Assembly (NCBI RefSeq): GCF_022539505.1
Contig: NC_061510.1
Coordinates: forward strand, 393,372,249-393,436,248
DNA from: Lolium rigidum
Lineage: Eukaryota; Streptophyta; Magnoliopsida; Poales; Poaceae
Reading direction: 5' to 3'
Length of the DNA: 64,000 nt
A program made the translations under genes and the position numbers. Positions 1 to 11,006 of this stretch are shown here, piece by piece. The stretch's first letter is position 1. Each line of letters begins with the position of its first letter. Below the pieces are notes generated by a model that saw only the letters and a program-made list of their open reading frames with translations, ran no database searches and was not told the origin of the DNA.

Positions 1-135
1 GCCCTTCGGCATCTCGTCAATAGGTTAGTTCCGGAAAACGCATAATAATGAAATAAAGTATGCATAAAACATGTAGATATCATCAATAATGTGGCATGGA
101 ACATAAGAAATTATCGATACGTCGGAGACGTATCA
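1..135 (-). repeat. Partial 3' LTR of the Athila-like element
   Basis: These bases match 5231-5365 almost exactly, including the terminal GTCGGAGACGTATCA. In the minus-strand sense this is the start of the 3' LTR; the rest lies left of the window. The internal region begins at 136 with GCATCCCCAAGCTTAG, which on the minus strand is the polypurine tract next to the LTR. Confidence 0.9.
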
Positions 136-2722
136 GCATCCCCAAGCTTAGTTCTCGCTCGTCCCGAGCAGGTAAACGATAACAAAGATAATTTCCGGAG
201 TGACATGCCATCATAACCTTGATCATACTATTGTAAACACATGTAATGAATGCAGCGATCAAAACAATGGTAATGACATGAGTAAACAACCGAATCATAA
301 AGCAAAGACTTTTCATGAATAGTACTTTCAAGACAAGCATCAATAAGTCTTGCATAAGAGTTAACTCATAAAGCAATAAATTCATAGTAAAGGTATTGAA
401 GCAACACAAAGGAAGATTAAGTTTCAGCGGTTGCTTTCAACTTATAACATGTATATCTCATGGATATTGTCAATGTAAAGTAATATAACAAGTGCAATAT
501 GCAAGTATGTAGGAATCAATGCACAATTCACACAAGTGTTTGCTTCTTGAGGTGGAGAGAGATAGGTGAACTGACTCAACATAAAAGGTAAAAGAATGGC
601 CCTTCGCAGAGGGAAGCATTGATTGCTATATTTGTGCTAGAGCTTTGGTTTTGAAAACAAGAAACAATTTTGTCAACGGTAGTAATAAAGCATATGTGTT
701 ATGTAAATTATATCTTACAAGTTGCAAGCCTCATGCATAGTATACTAATAGTGCCCGCACCTTGTCCTAATTAGCTCGGATTACCGGGATTATCATCGCA
801 ATACACATGTTTTAACCAAGTGTCACAAAGGGGTACCTCTATGCCGCCTGTACAAAGGTCTAAGGAGAAAGCTCGCATTGGATTTCTCGCTTTTGATTAT
901 TCTCAACTTAGACATCCATACCGGGACAACATAGACAACAGACAATGGACTCCTCTTTAATGCATAAGCAATTAGCAACAACTAATGTTCTCATATGAGA
1001 TTGAGGATATTTGTCCAAAACTGAAACTTCCACCATGGATCATGGCTTTAGTTAGCGGCCGAATGTTCTTCTCTAACATTATGCATGCTCTAACCATTAA
1101 ATGAGTGGTAAATCTCCCTTACTTCAGACAAGATGGACATGCATAGAAACTCACATGATATTTAACAAAGAGTAGTTGATGGCGTCCCCAGGAACATGGT
1201 TATCGCGCAACAAGCAACTTAATAAGAGATAAAGTGCATAAGTACATATTCAATACCACAATAGTTTTTAGGCTATTTGTCCCATGAGCTATATATTGCA
1301 AAGATAAAGGATGGAAATTTTAAAGGTAGCACTCAAGCAATTTACTTTGGAATGGCGGAGAAATACCATGTAGTAGGTAGGTATGGTGGACACAAATGGC
1401 ATAGTGGTTGGCTCAAGGATTTTGGATGCATGAGAAGCATTCCCTCTCGATACAAGGTTTAGGCTAGCAAGGTTATTTGAAACAAACACAAGGATGAACC
1501 GGTGCAGAAAAACTCACATAAAATACATATTGTAAACATTATAAGACTCTACACCGTCTTCCTTGTTGTTCAAACTCTTAACTAGAAATTATCTAGACCT
1601 TAGAGAGACCAATTATGCAAACCAAATTTTAGGAAGCTCTATGTATTTCTTCATTAATGGGTGCAAAGTATATGATGCAAGAGCTTAAACATGAGCACAA
1701 CAATTGCCAAGTATCAAATTATCCAAGACATTTTATCAATTACCACATGTAGCATTTCCCGTTTCCAACCATATAACAATTTAACGAAGCAGTTTCAACC
1801 TTCGCCATGAACATTAAAAGTAAAGCTAAGAACACACGTGTTCATATGAACCCGCGGAGCGTGTCTCTCTCCCACACAAGCATGATGGATCATATTTTAT
1901 TCAAACAAAAACAAACAGACGCTCCAAGTAAAGTACAAATGATGTGACCGAATAAAAATATAGTTTCAAGAGAAGGAACCTGATAATTTGTCGATGAAGA
2001 AGGGGATGCCTTGGGCATCCCCAAGCTTAGATGCTTGAGTATTCTTGAAATATGCAGGGATGAATCACCGGGGCATCCCCAAGCTTAGACTTTTCACTCT
2101 TCTTGATCGTAGTATATCATCCTCCTCTCTTGACCCTTGAAAACTTCCTCCACACCAAACTCAAAACAACTCATTAGAGGGTTAGTGCATAATAAAAATT
2201 CACATGTTCAGAGGTGATATAATCATTCTTAACACTTCTGGATATTGCACAAAGCTACTGGAAGGTAATGGAACAAAGAAATCCACCCAACACAGCGAAA
2301 GAAGCAATGCGAAATAAAAGGCAGAATCTGTCAAAACAGAACAGTCCGTAAAGACGAATTTTATTGAGGCACCAGACTTGCTCAGATGAAAATTCTCAAA
2401 TTGAATGAAAGTTGCGTACATATCTGAGGATCACGCACGTAAATTGGCATATTTTTCTGAGCTACCTACAGAGAGGCAGGTTGAAATTCGTAACAGCAAA
2501 GAAATCTGTTTCTGCGCAGTAATCCAAATCTAGTATGAACCTTACTATCAAAGACTTTACTTGGCACAACAATGCACAAAACTAAGATAAGGAGAGGTTG
2601 CTACAGTAGTAAACAACTTCCAAGACTCAAAATAAAAAACAAAATTACTGTAGTAAAATAAACACATGGGTTATCTCCCAAGAAGTGCTTTCTTTATAGC
2701 CATTAAGATGGGCTCAGCAGTT
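136..2722. other. Non-coding internal region of the Athila-like element
   Basis: No gene is visible over about 2.6 kb, and the short ORFs look random. The notable content is a reiterated polypurine-type motif: (G)CATCCCCAAGCTTAG at 137-151, 2015-2030 and 2073-2088, with a shorter copy at 3305-3318. The copy at 137-151 touches the LTR and is the likely functional polypurine tract. The role of the others is unknown. Confidence 0.7.
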
Positions 2723-3487
2723 TTAATGATGCACTCGCAAGAGATAGTATTTGAAGCGAAAGAGAGCATCAAGAGGCAAATTCAAAACACATTTAAGCCT
2801 AACATGCTTCCTATGAAAAGGAATCTTATAAATAAACAAATTCATGAAGCATGATGCAACAAGCATACAAAGGTAAAACAAGTGTAACTTCAAAAATTTC
2901 AGCATATAGAGAGGTGTTTTAGTAACATGAAAATTTCTACAACCATATTTTCCTCTCTCATAATAACTTTCAGTAGCATCATGAGCAAACTCAACAATAT
3001 AACTATCACATAAAGCATTCTTATCATGAGTCTCATGCATAAAATAAGTACTACTCCCAACATAAGCATAGTCATTCTTATTAATTGTAGTGGGAGCAAA
3101 TTCAACAAAGTAGCTATCATTATTATTCTCATCATCAAATATAGGAGGCATAGTATAATCATAACAAGCTTTATCCTCCATAGTAGGTGGCAACAAAAGA
3201 CCACTATCATTATAATCATCATAAATAGGAGGCATATCATAATTAACATAAACTTTCTCCTCAATACCCGGAGGGCTAAAGAGATCATTTTCATCAAAAC
3301 CGACCTCCCCAAGCTTAGAATTTTCCATAGCATTAGCAACAATAGTGTTCAAAGAATTCATATTAATAACATTCCCATTAGCATGCATATAAAGTTCCAT
3401 GGGTTTTTTAATTCTCTCTTCAAACACATCATGTCCTAATTCAAGATAAAGTTCATAAAGATCTCTCATATTTTTGTTGTTTTCCAT
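2723..3487 (-). CDS. Conserved-looking ORF of a non-autonomous Athila-like element, unknown function
   Basis: This uninterrupted 254-codon ORF starts about 165 bases downstream of the 5' LTR, the position where gag normally lies, but it shows no gag, zinc-knuckle or protease motif. The N-terminal half is acidic and tyrosine-rich with internal duplications: MPPI(Y/F)DD occurs near residues 85 and 113, and SY(F/I)VEFA near residues 125 and 162. Residues about 194-220 form a strongly hydrophobic stretch that could span a membrane, followed by a basic tail. It is the only coding potential of the element, and its intactness in an otherwise non-coding element suggests past selection. I recognise the type as a recurrent ORF of grass non-autonomous Gypsy elements but cannot assign a function. 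An alternative is a gag remnant rebuilt beyond recognition. Confidence 0.6.
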   Translation of the reverse strand: MENNKNMRDLYELYLELGHDVFEERIKKPMELYMHANGNVINMNSLNTIVANAMENSKLGEVGFDENDLFSPPGIEEKVYVNYDMPPIYDDYNDSGLLLPPTMEDKACYDYTMPPIFDDENNNDSYFVEFAPTTINKNDYAYVGSSTYFMHETHDKNALCDSYIVEFAHDATESYYERGKYGCRNFHVTKTPLYMLKFLKLHLFYLCMLVASCFMNLFIYKIPFHRKHVRLKCVLNLPLDALFRFKYYLLRVHH

Positions 3488-3651
3488 TATGCCTAACTAG
3501 TGTAAACAAGAAACAAAAAGATGCAATTGCAGGATCTAAAGGAAATAGCTTCGAGCACACACACAACGGCGCCAGAAAAGTACTTTACCTGAGATCGGAG
3601 TATGAGTGCCTTTTACCTTTCCTCCCCGGCAACGGCGCCGTGAAAAGTGCT
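3488..3651 (-). other. 5' leader with primer binding site of the Athila-like element
   Basis: On the minus strand the block at 3623-3640 reads CGGCGCCGTTGCCGGGGA, one base off the tRNA-Asp-type primer site TGGCGCCGTTGCCGGGGA, and lies 11 bases from the LTR edge. A second GGCGCC core with the same flanks occurs at about 3567-3580, and a third inside the LTR near 3916-3930. Confidence 0.7.
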
Positions 3652-5365
3652 TGATGTCTACGGGTGCTTCTATTCTTGTAGACAGTGTTGGGCCTCCAAG
3701 AGCAGTAGATTTGTAGAACAGCAGCAAGTTTCCCTTAAGTGGATCACCCAAGGTTTATCGAACTCGGGGAGGAAGAGGTCAAAGATATCCCTCTCATGCA
3801 ACCCCGCAACCACAAAGCAAGAAGTCTCTTGTGTCCCCAACACACCTAATAGGTGCACTAGTTCGGCGAAGAGATAGTGAAATACAGGTGGTATGAATAT
3901 ATATGAGCAGTAGTAACGGCGCCAGAAAAGTGCTTGCTGGCGTGTGGTTGATGGTGGTATTATTGCAGGAAGTACAGATGCAGTAAAACAGTAAACAAGC
4001 AGCGGTAGCAGTATTTAGGAACAAGGCCTAGGGATCATACTTTCACTAGTGAACACTCTCAACATTGATCACATAACAGAATAAATAGATAGATGCTAGA
4101 CTCTACACTCTCTTGTTGGATGATGAACACCACTAACTGTGTAGGATTACACGAACCCTCAATGCCGGAGTTAACAAGCTCCACAATATTCAATGTTCAT
4201 GTTTAAATAACCTTAGAGTGCACGACAGATCAACATAACCAAACCAAGTACTAACATAGCATGCACACTGTCACCTTCACGCTACGAAAGGAGGCATAGA
4301 TCACATCAATACCATCATAGCAATAGTTAACTTCATAATCTACAAGAGATCACAATCATAGCCTACGCCAAGTACTACACGATGCACACACTATCACCAT
4401 TACACCGTGCAGGAGGAATAAACTACTTTAATAACATCACTAGAGTAGGACACAGATAAATTGTGATACAAAACACATTGCAATCATAAAGGGATATAAA
4501 TAAGCACTTCACTATGCCATTCATAACGGTGAATAAGTATTCTGTGAAATATAGCCTAAGAGACCCACACGGTGCACACACTCGTCACCTTTACACACGT
4601 GGGACAAGGAGTCTCCGGAGATCACATAAGTAAAACCCACTTGACTAGCATAATGACATCTAGATTACAAGCATCATCATATGAATCTCAATAATGTAAG
4701 GCAGCTCATGAGATTATTGTATTGAAGTACATAGGAGAGAGATTAACCACATAGCTACCGGTACAGCCCCGAGCCTCGATGGAGAACTACTCCCTCCTCA
4801 TGGGAGACAGCAGCGTTGATGAAGATGGCGGTGGTGTTGATGGAGAAGCCTTCCGGGGGCACTTCCCCGTCCCGGCGGCGTGCCGGAACGGAGACTCCTG
4901 TCCCCCGGATCTTGGCTTCGCGATGGCGGCGGCTCGGAAGGTTTTCTCCGGTTTCGTCGAACGTGATAGGGTTTTCGCGACGGAGACTTTAAGTAGGCGG
5001 AAGGGCAAGGTCGGTGGAGTCCTCGGTGGGACCACACACTAGGCCGGCGCGGCCGGGGCTTGGGCCGCGCCGCCCTACCGTGTCCCCACCTCGTGGCCCC
5101 ACTTCGTTTCCCCTTCGGACTTCCGGAAGCTTCGTGGAAAAATAGGACCCCGGGCGTTGATTTCGTCCAATTCCGAGAATATTTCCTTACTAGGATTTCC
5201 GGAACCAAAAACAGCAGAAAACAGGAACCGGCCCTTCGGCATCTCGTCAATAGGTTAGTTCCGGAAAACGCATAATAATGACATAAAGTATGCATAAAAC
5301 ATGTAGATATCATCAATAATGTGGCATGGAACATAAGAAATTATCGATACGTCGGAGACGTATCA
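3652..5365 (-). repeat. 5' LTR of the Athila-like element
   Basis: The 1714-bp LTR runs, in plus coordinates, from TGATGTCTACGGGTG to GGAGACGTATCA, so both ends carry TG...CA. The segment 4779-5045 is GC-rich and opens short ORFs on both strands that do not resemble protein families. Comparison with the left copy is only possible over the last 135 bases, where they differ at about one position. Confidence 0.8.
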
Positions 5366-6291
5366 ACAACCTCCGACGACGAGTAGAGACTAGACTAGTC
5401 ATTTATCTATTTTATTGTAATTTCAATAAAGTCGTTGTCTGTTCTATTGGTTTAAATTTAGTTTATAAAGTCGTTGTCGGTTGTTTTTGTTCAATAAAGT
5501 GGTTGTTACGAAATTTTATTACGATTGAACTGGAATTAAAGTACAGAGGTCAACTGAAAATTAAGATACATGGCCAGATTCGAATGTTGGAGCCATTCAG
5601 TCATAGTCGTGCCTAGCCCTATAATAGTCGCCACTGTAGTCATCACAGTCGCCGACGTCATCATCACTAGCATGGGGGTCGCGGTTGTCGAACGTCGGCG
5701 GGTGAGCACGCGTGGGCTGGGATTGAGGGTAGCGTAGGCGGGGACCACGGTAGGCCATGACGCTCTGGAGAGTCCGGCCGCGCCACCACAGCCGACGGCC
5801 GGCCTCGTTGAAGTTCGAAGGAGGCGGGCCATCCTCCTCGTACCTGTCAACCGCCCTCTCACGCCGATTGATGAAGAAGCTGTCCTAAGTCGGGCTGTAG
5901 TCGGGATGCCACTGGGGATTCCTCCGCTGCTCAGGCGTGAGCTCGAAATAGTAGTGGTTCATGATGGCCATCTCGCGTGGCACACCTAGAGGGATAGGAG
6001 GTACCGGTACGCCTCCGACGCTCGGACAACCAGCCGGTCGGGACGCGGTAGCCTCGGCGGGCAGGGGTAGTTCGAGGTGCAAAGCGCCTCCGCCTCCCGG
6101 GGTGTTAGACATACGATGGAAGCCATGGGAGAGAGTGATGAGGTTTGCAGATATGAGTCTAGATGTGATATGTAAATGGAGGCCAAGCATATAGTGGAAA
6201 AATGGCGGGAAGAAAATAGGTGGGAACGCAGTGGCGCGCGAAAGTTTCATCCCGGGTGGAGGCTCAAACCGGGACAAAAGATAGGGGGCCT
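5366..6291 (-). mobile_element. CACTA element, left segment in this window
   Basis: This stretch continues at 16714 once the Athila element is removed, because GGCCT is duplicated at 6287-6291 and 16709-16713. Its right part holds CACTA-like subterminal motifs (CCCGGGTGGAGGCTCAAACC and GGGACAAAAG). The left end of the CACTA is missing because another retrotransposon ends at 5365. Confidence 0.65.
5597..6112 (-). pseudogene. CACTA-associated ORF with in-frame stop, unknown function
   Basis: A 172-codon frame starts with MSNTPGGGG and ends at the stop at 5597-5599. It is interrupted once by TAG at 5885-5887, after residue 75. The N-terminal part is Gly/Pro-rich and is followed by an FELTPEQRRNPQWHPDY segment. 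The second half holds a WWRGRTLQSVMAYRGPR block and an Asp/Tyr-rich end (HASDDDVGDCDDYSGDYY). I recognise this as a recurrent grass repeat protein found beside CACTA subterminal repeats, but know no function. A TATA-like CACTATATG lies upstream near 6185-6195. It is transcribed away from the subterminal repeats. It is either a captured host ORF or a second CACTA gene. Confidence 0.55.
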
Positions 6292-7802
6292 TGATGACCC
6301 ACAAGTATAGGGGGTGTATCGTAGTATCTTCGATAAGTAAGAATGTCGATCCCAACGAGGAGCAGAAGGTGTTGACAAGCATTTTCGATGAAGGATTCAC
6401 TGTAAATGCTCACGGACAAGTATTCGTGGGGTTTTGATATAGCAGATGAATAAAGTACAAGTAAATAAAGTGCGAGAGAAATAATTGCAGCGAGTGGCCC
6501 AATCCTTTTAGCACAAAGGACAAGCCGGTTTGTTTACTTATAATGACCAAACGTTCTTGAGGACACACGGGAATTTAGTCTAGTTCTTTCGCTTCATATA
6601 GCTGATTAATCTTCATTGTTTTGATAAGTGTTGTGTGGGTGAACCTATGCTAATGTACCGCCCTTCCTAGGACTAATACATACTTGTGATTATACCCCTT
6701 GTAAGCATCCGCAACTACAAGAAAGTAGTTAAGATAAATCTAACCACAGCCTTAAACTCTGAGATCCTGCAATCCCTCCTGCACCGATATACCAACGGGG
6801 CTTTAGGTTTCTGTCACTCCGGCAACCCCGCAATTGGCAACCGAATACAAGATGCACTTCCCTAGGCCCATAAATTGTGAAGTGTCGTGTAGTCGACGTT
6901 CACACGACACCACTAGAAGAATAACACCACAACTTAAATATCATAACATTGAATACTAACCAACATAATTCACTACTAGCATTTAGACTTCACCCATGTT
7001 CTCAAGAACTAAACGAACTACTCACGAGACATCATATGGAACATGATCAGAGGTGATATGGTGATGAATAACAATCTGAACATAAACCTTGGTTCAATAG
7101 TTTCACTCAATAGCATCAATAACAAGTAGAAATCAACTCCGGGAGAGTTTCCCCTATCAAACAAACAAGATCAAACCCAAATTGTTACAGCGGTGACGAG
7201 GTGCAGCGGTGGAGATGGCGGTGATGATGATGATGATGATGGTGATGATGATGGAGATGATGTCCAGCTCGATGACGGTGACGATGGCGTCGATTTCCCC
7301 CTCCGGAGGGGAATTTCCCCGGCGGATTTCAGCCTGCCGGAGAGCTCTTTTCTCTCTGGTGTTCTCCGCCCCGCAGAGGCGGTTGTGACTCTTCGCGGCT
7401 ATCCTCTGGGGCATAGGTTTTCGGGACGAAGACATACGCGAAGAAAAGGAGGCGAGAGGGGGCTGTGGGCCCCCTCCTCACAGGGCGGCGCGGCTAGGCC
7501 TTGGGCCGCGCCGGCCTATGAGGTGGGCCCACCTCGGGTCCCTCGGCTCCCCCTTCTGGCTCCCTTCGTCATCCGGAAAAATAGGATTTTTCATATAATT
7601 TCCGTCAACCGTTGATCTTCCGAATTATTGCATTCCGACGGTGCTTTTTCCAGCGAGAATCTCGGCTCCGTGCGCGATCCCCAAATAATCATGAAACATG
7701 CAAAATAGATGAAATAACATAAGTATCATCTCCAAATATGAAATATATCAATGAATAACAACAAATTATGATATAAAATAGTGATGCAAAATGGACGTAT
7801 CA
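6292..7802 (-). repeat. 3' LTR of the Athila-type Gypsy element
   Basis: The 1511-bp LTR runs from TGATGACCCACAAG to ATGGACGTATCA in plus coordinates. It aligns along its length with 15197-16708 with a few percent differences by eye. A GAT-rich microsatellite lies at 7221-7262, and a GC-rich stretch follows at about 7265-7560. Confidence 0.93.
7221..7262. repeat. (GAT)n microsatellite inside an LTR
   Basis: An imperfect GAT/GGT triplet run is present here and at the equivalent place in the other LTR (16128-16169), so it predates the insertion. It produces an artificial poly-Asp ORF. Confidence 0.9.
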
Positions 7803-9593
7803 ACTCCCCCCAAGCTTAGACTTCGCTTGTCCCCATGCGAAACTGAACTCGGTAAACAAGACCACATGTTTATGGAGTGAAGAGTCGATAAATAAAATAC
7901 GGACAAGAAGCATCATATTCATTCACACAAGACATTCTAGTAAACAACTTCCTCATATAATTCAACTTGAAACTAGTAGAAGGTAATCACAAATAAAGGT
8001 GCATAAGGAATCATAATTGGTGATGGCAAACTTTGTTCTTGGTCAGAGAACAGTTAACAGATTATACTTATCTATTGAGCAGCGCTCTCATATTAAAGCA
8101 TATGGTAAACTTGCATACTCAATCATCGTAATATCCTCATAATCATTAATAACTTTCAAAGCCATATTCATTGAGATAAAGCTTCTACCAAACAAGGAAG
8201 AATAAAAGACATGATGAAATAGATCACAATATAGATGGTTTGATCACAACAACTCAAATGCTTTCTTGAGATGGAGGGAAATAGGTTTACTGACTCAACA
8301 TAAAGTAGAAGACAGGCCCTTCGCAGAGGGAAGCAGGGATTAAATCATGTGCTAGAGCTTTTTAAGTTTTGAAATCATATAGAGAGCATAAAAGTAAAGT
8401 TTTGAGAGGTGTTTGTTGTTGTCAACGAATGGTAGCGGGTACTCTAACCCCCTTGCCAAACAGACCTCCAAAGAGCGGCTCCCATGAAGGACGTTATCTC
8501 TACCAGCAAGGTAGATCATCCCTCTTCTCTTTTGTTTACACATGTACTTTAGTTTATTTAAGGATGACACTCCCCCAACCTTTGCTTACACAAGCCATGG
8601 CTAACCGAGTCCTCGGGTGCCTTCCAACAATCTCATACCATGGAGGAGTGTCTATTGCAAAATTAAGTTGCTTACTGATGAATCAGGGCAAAACATGTGA
8701 AGAGAATTATTAATGAAAGTTGATTAATTGGGGCTGGGAACCCCGTTGCCAGCTCTTTTGCAAAATTATAGGATAAGTGGATGAAGCCACTAGTCCATTA
8801 GTGGAAGCTGCCCAACAAGATTGAAAGATAAAACACCACATACTTCCTCATGAGCTATAAAACATTGACACAAATAAGAAGTAATAAATTTTGAATTGTT
8901 TAAAGGTAGCACATGAAGTATTTACTTGGAATGGCAGGGAAATACCACATAGTAGGTAGCTATGGTGGACACAAATGACATAGGTTTGGTTTAAGGGTTT
9001 TGGATGTACGAGAAGTATTCCTTCTCGGTACAAGTCTTTGGCTAGCAAGGTTAATTAGCAAGCATAAGAGTTGAGGGAAACAAACAAATCTACATGTGAT
9101 AGAAACAATCATGCATCTTACTTGTAAGCACAAACAATTTTAACTTCAGAATACTAAGCTAGGAACTACCAAGAAAGATAATAACATATCTACATGTATT
9201 TCCTCTTCTCTACTTAAAACTAAAGTGTTGTTGCTATTGACCAATGCTAAGTTTGCCAAAACCAAATAGATTTACTCAATGCTCCCAAAGTGATACTCAT
9301 ACTAGTAACAAGATCAATCATATAATAGAGATTGCAAACTAAAATAAGATGTGCAATATGTAAATGATAAGACTTCTCATTAATATTCCATAACGATAAC
9401 TCACCCCAAGGGATACATAGATAACCAACTAAAGAGAGATACTTCCATACCGCAACACATCTTATATGATAACTTCCCTACTCATGATATGACACTACTT
9501 GATAATAAAAAGGTAAAATATAGTGATGATGTGATACCGCGGCACTCCCCCAAGCTTGGAACAAAGCAAGGGGATGCCAATACCGATGATGAA
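7803..9593. other. Long non-coding 3' internal region of the Athila-type element
   Basis: No ORF of note over 1.8 kb. It starts at the LTR with a polypurine-type tract (ACTCCCCCCAAGCTTAG, 7803-7819), and a second copy (ACTCCCCCAAGCTTGG) lies at 9544-9559 beside the extra ORF. The layout matches the non-coding tail of the element at 1-5365. Confidence 0.7.
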
Positions 9594-10048
9594 TTACTCC
9601 TCCGGCGGTGGTGATGAATTCTTCTCGCGATTCTTAAAGATCTCCTTCAACTTCAGCTTCTCAGTTTGGCAATTCTGCACTAAGACTCGAAGAGATTCAT
9701 TGTTGTCCACAGATGTCGGTGGTGGCCTTGTGATGGAAATTGAGTGATACTCCATCATTCTGCGCGATCGGTGGTTCTCCTCCTGAAGTATCTCCACCTC
9801 TCTTCTCGCAGCACGGTATTGATCACAAAACTCATCGGTAACCCGCGAGTGCTTCCTCCACAAGCAGGGAAAGAGCCGAGGTTAAGGGCAGGCGGTAGAA
9901 GTCCCTGCAGGTTATGAGAAAAAGAACGTCCAGTGTTAACCGATCCCACCAAGATGGGCTCACTCCCCGCAATTTCCCGCTTCCTTTTGGTTGAAGATAT
10001 CCCCTTCACTTCCTCCAAAGGCTCCTTGTCCTTGTTGTTGGAGGACAT
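9594..10048 (-). pseudogene. Extra ORF downstream of pol (env position) in Athila-type element, one frameshift
   Basis: In the pol direction, after the integrase, a reading frame starts MSSNNKDKEPLEEVKGISST and runs through TKRKREIAGSEPILVGSVN (a basic cluster) to about position 9860. It then continues in another frame through WRKHSRVTDEFCDQYRAARR to a stop at 9594. The second part is rich in Glu/Arg/Gln heptad-like spacing (about residues 70-130), suggesting a short coiled coil. No signal peptide or membrane span is visible, so it does not look like an envelope protein. A TATA-like site lies about 95 bases upstream (10141-10150). I recognise it as a recurrent third ORF of grass Athila elements. 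Function unknown; the frameshift makes this copy inactive. Confidence 0.6.
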
Positions 10049-10140
10049 GGTGCTTCTAGATCGACGACGGATCCTGGCAGAAACAGCTCGAAACAAAACA
10101 CGTCGAGAAAACGATATACGGACCTCCAGGGGTCCGGGGG

Positions 10141-10150
10141 ATTATATAGC
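10141..10150 (-). promoter_or_regulatory. TATA-like site upstream of the extra Athila ORF
   Basis: The minus strand reads GCTATATAAT here, 90-100 bases before the ATG at 10048. This spacing suits an internal promoter for the downstream ORF. No experimental support. Confidence 0.4.
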
Positions 10151-10358
10151 AAAAAATTTCTCGATAAACGGAAAGTACCAGGTCGAACCATAGTCGGAAA
10201 GGGGCGCGGCCAGGCTGGGGCCCGCGCCGGCCTATGGGGGTACGCCCTCGTGCGTCTACTCCACTCCGTTTCGATCTCGTAATTTTTCATATTTTCCAAA
10301 AGTTGCAAAAACATTGTTCGGAAAGTTAAACGCGGACTTTTCTTACCAGAACTGTTAC

Positions 10359-10931
10359 CTATTCAAAGTCGGACTTTGCAGGACTGTCAACTTGGCCTTT
10401 GATGAAGGCTTCCGGAGTTACCACTTGGATAACATCAACATCTTCATTATAAGAATCACCCGAGATATAATGCTTGAGTCTTTGTCCATTCACCACTTGT
10501 GTGGCATTACCTTGCAGAGAGCTAATTTTAATTGCTCCTGATCGATACACCTCATCAATGACATATGGTCCTTCCCATTTGGAGAGTAATTTTCCTGCAA
10601 AAAATCTGAGACGAGACCGATACAATAGGACTTTATCTCCAACATTAAATTCTCTTTTAATAATTCTTCTATCATGCCATTTCTTAACTTTCTCTTTAAA
10701 GAGTTTAGCATTTTCATATGCTTCACTTCTCCATTCATCTAGAGAACTTAATTGTAGCAATCTCTTCTTACCGGAAAGTTTAGGATCTTTATTTAGTTCT
10801 CTCATAGCCCAATAAGCTTTGTGCTCTAGTTCTAAGGGTAAATGGAAAGCTTTCCCATAAACCATTTTATACGGTGACATACCCATGGGATTTTTATAAG
10901 CAGTTCTATAAGCCCATAGTGCTTCCTTCAA
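10359..10931 (-). pseudogene. Integrase C-terminal part, Athila-type pol
   Basis: This open 190-codon segment begins in the integrase end of the catalytic core (ALWAYRTAYKNPMG, then MSPYKMVYGKAFHLPLE) and continues through the GKLLSKWEGPYVIDEVY block (GPY/F-type module, near residues 118-134) that binds nucleic acid in Gypsy integrases. It is in a different frame from the catalytic core at 11007-11429. The junction near 10940-11010 contains a frameshift and stop codons, so no full integrase can be made. It ends with a short acidic tail. Confidence 0.85.
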
Positions 10932-11006
10932 TTTAATAGCCCAGTTCTTTCTAGATTTATTAATGAGTCTTTTGCAAGATGGATTTAATCTCTCTATTTG
11001 ATAATT

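Larger units (their letters stand above)
1..5365 (-). mobile_element. Athila-type LTR retrotransposon, non-autonomous, left LTR cut by window edge
   Basis: The last 135 bases of one LTR (1-135) repeat at 5231-5365, both ending in GGAGACGTATCA, so the element is flanked by two LTRs and the window cuts the left one. On the minus strand the LTR begins TGATACGTCTCCGACG. The internal region (136-3651) is about 3.5 kb and holds a single ORF. No protease, reverse transcriptase or integrase was seen, so it must be mobilised in trans, like the large retrotransposon derivatives known in Triticeae. The base after the LTR starts ACAAC (5366-5370), a likely half of the target duplication whose partner lies outside the window. 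It is inserted in the CACTA element to its right. Confidence 0.85.

Noticed and set aside
7193..7615. Poly-Asp ORFs at 7193-7615 and 16100-16324
   Set aside because: Translation of the GAT microsatellite inside LTRs.
9594..10048. Envelope gene of an Athila-type retrovirus-like element
   Set aside because: The ORF is in the env position but has no signal peptide, membrane span or cysteine pattern of envelope proteins.
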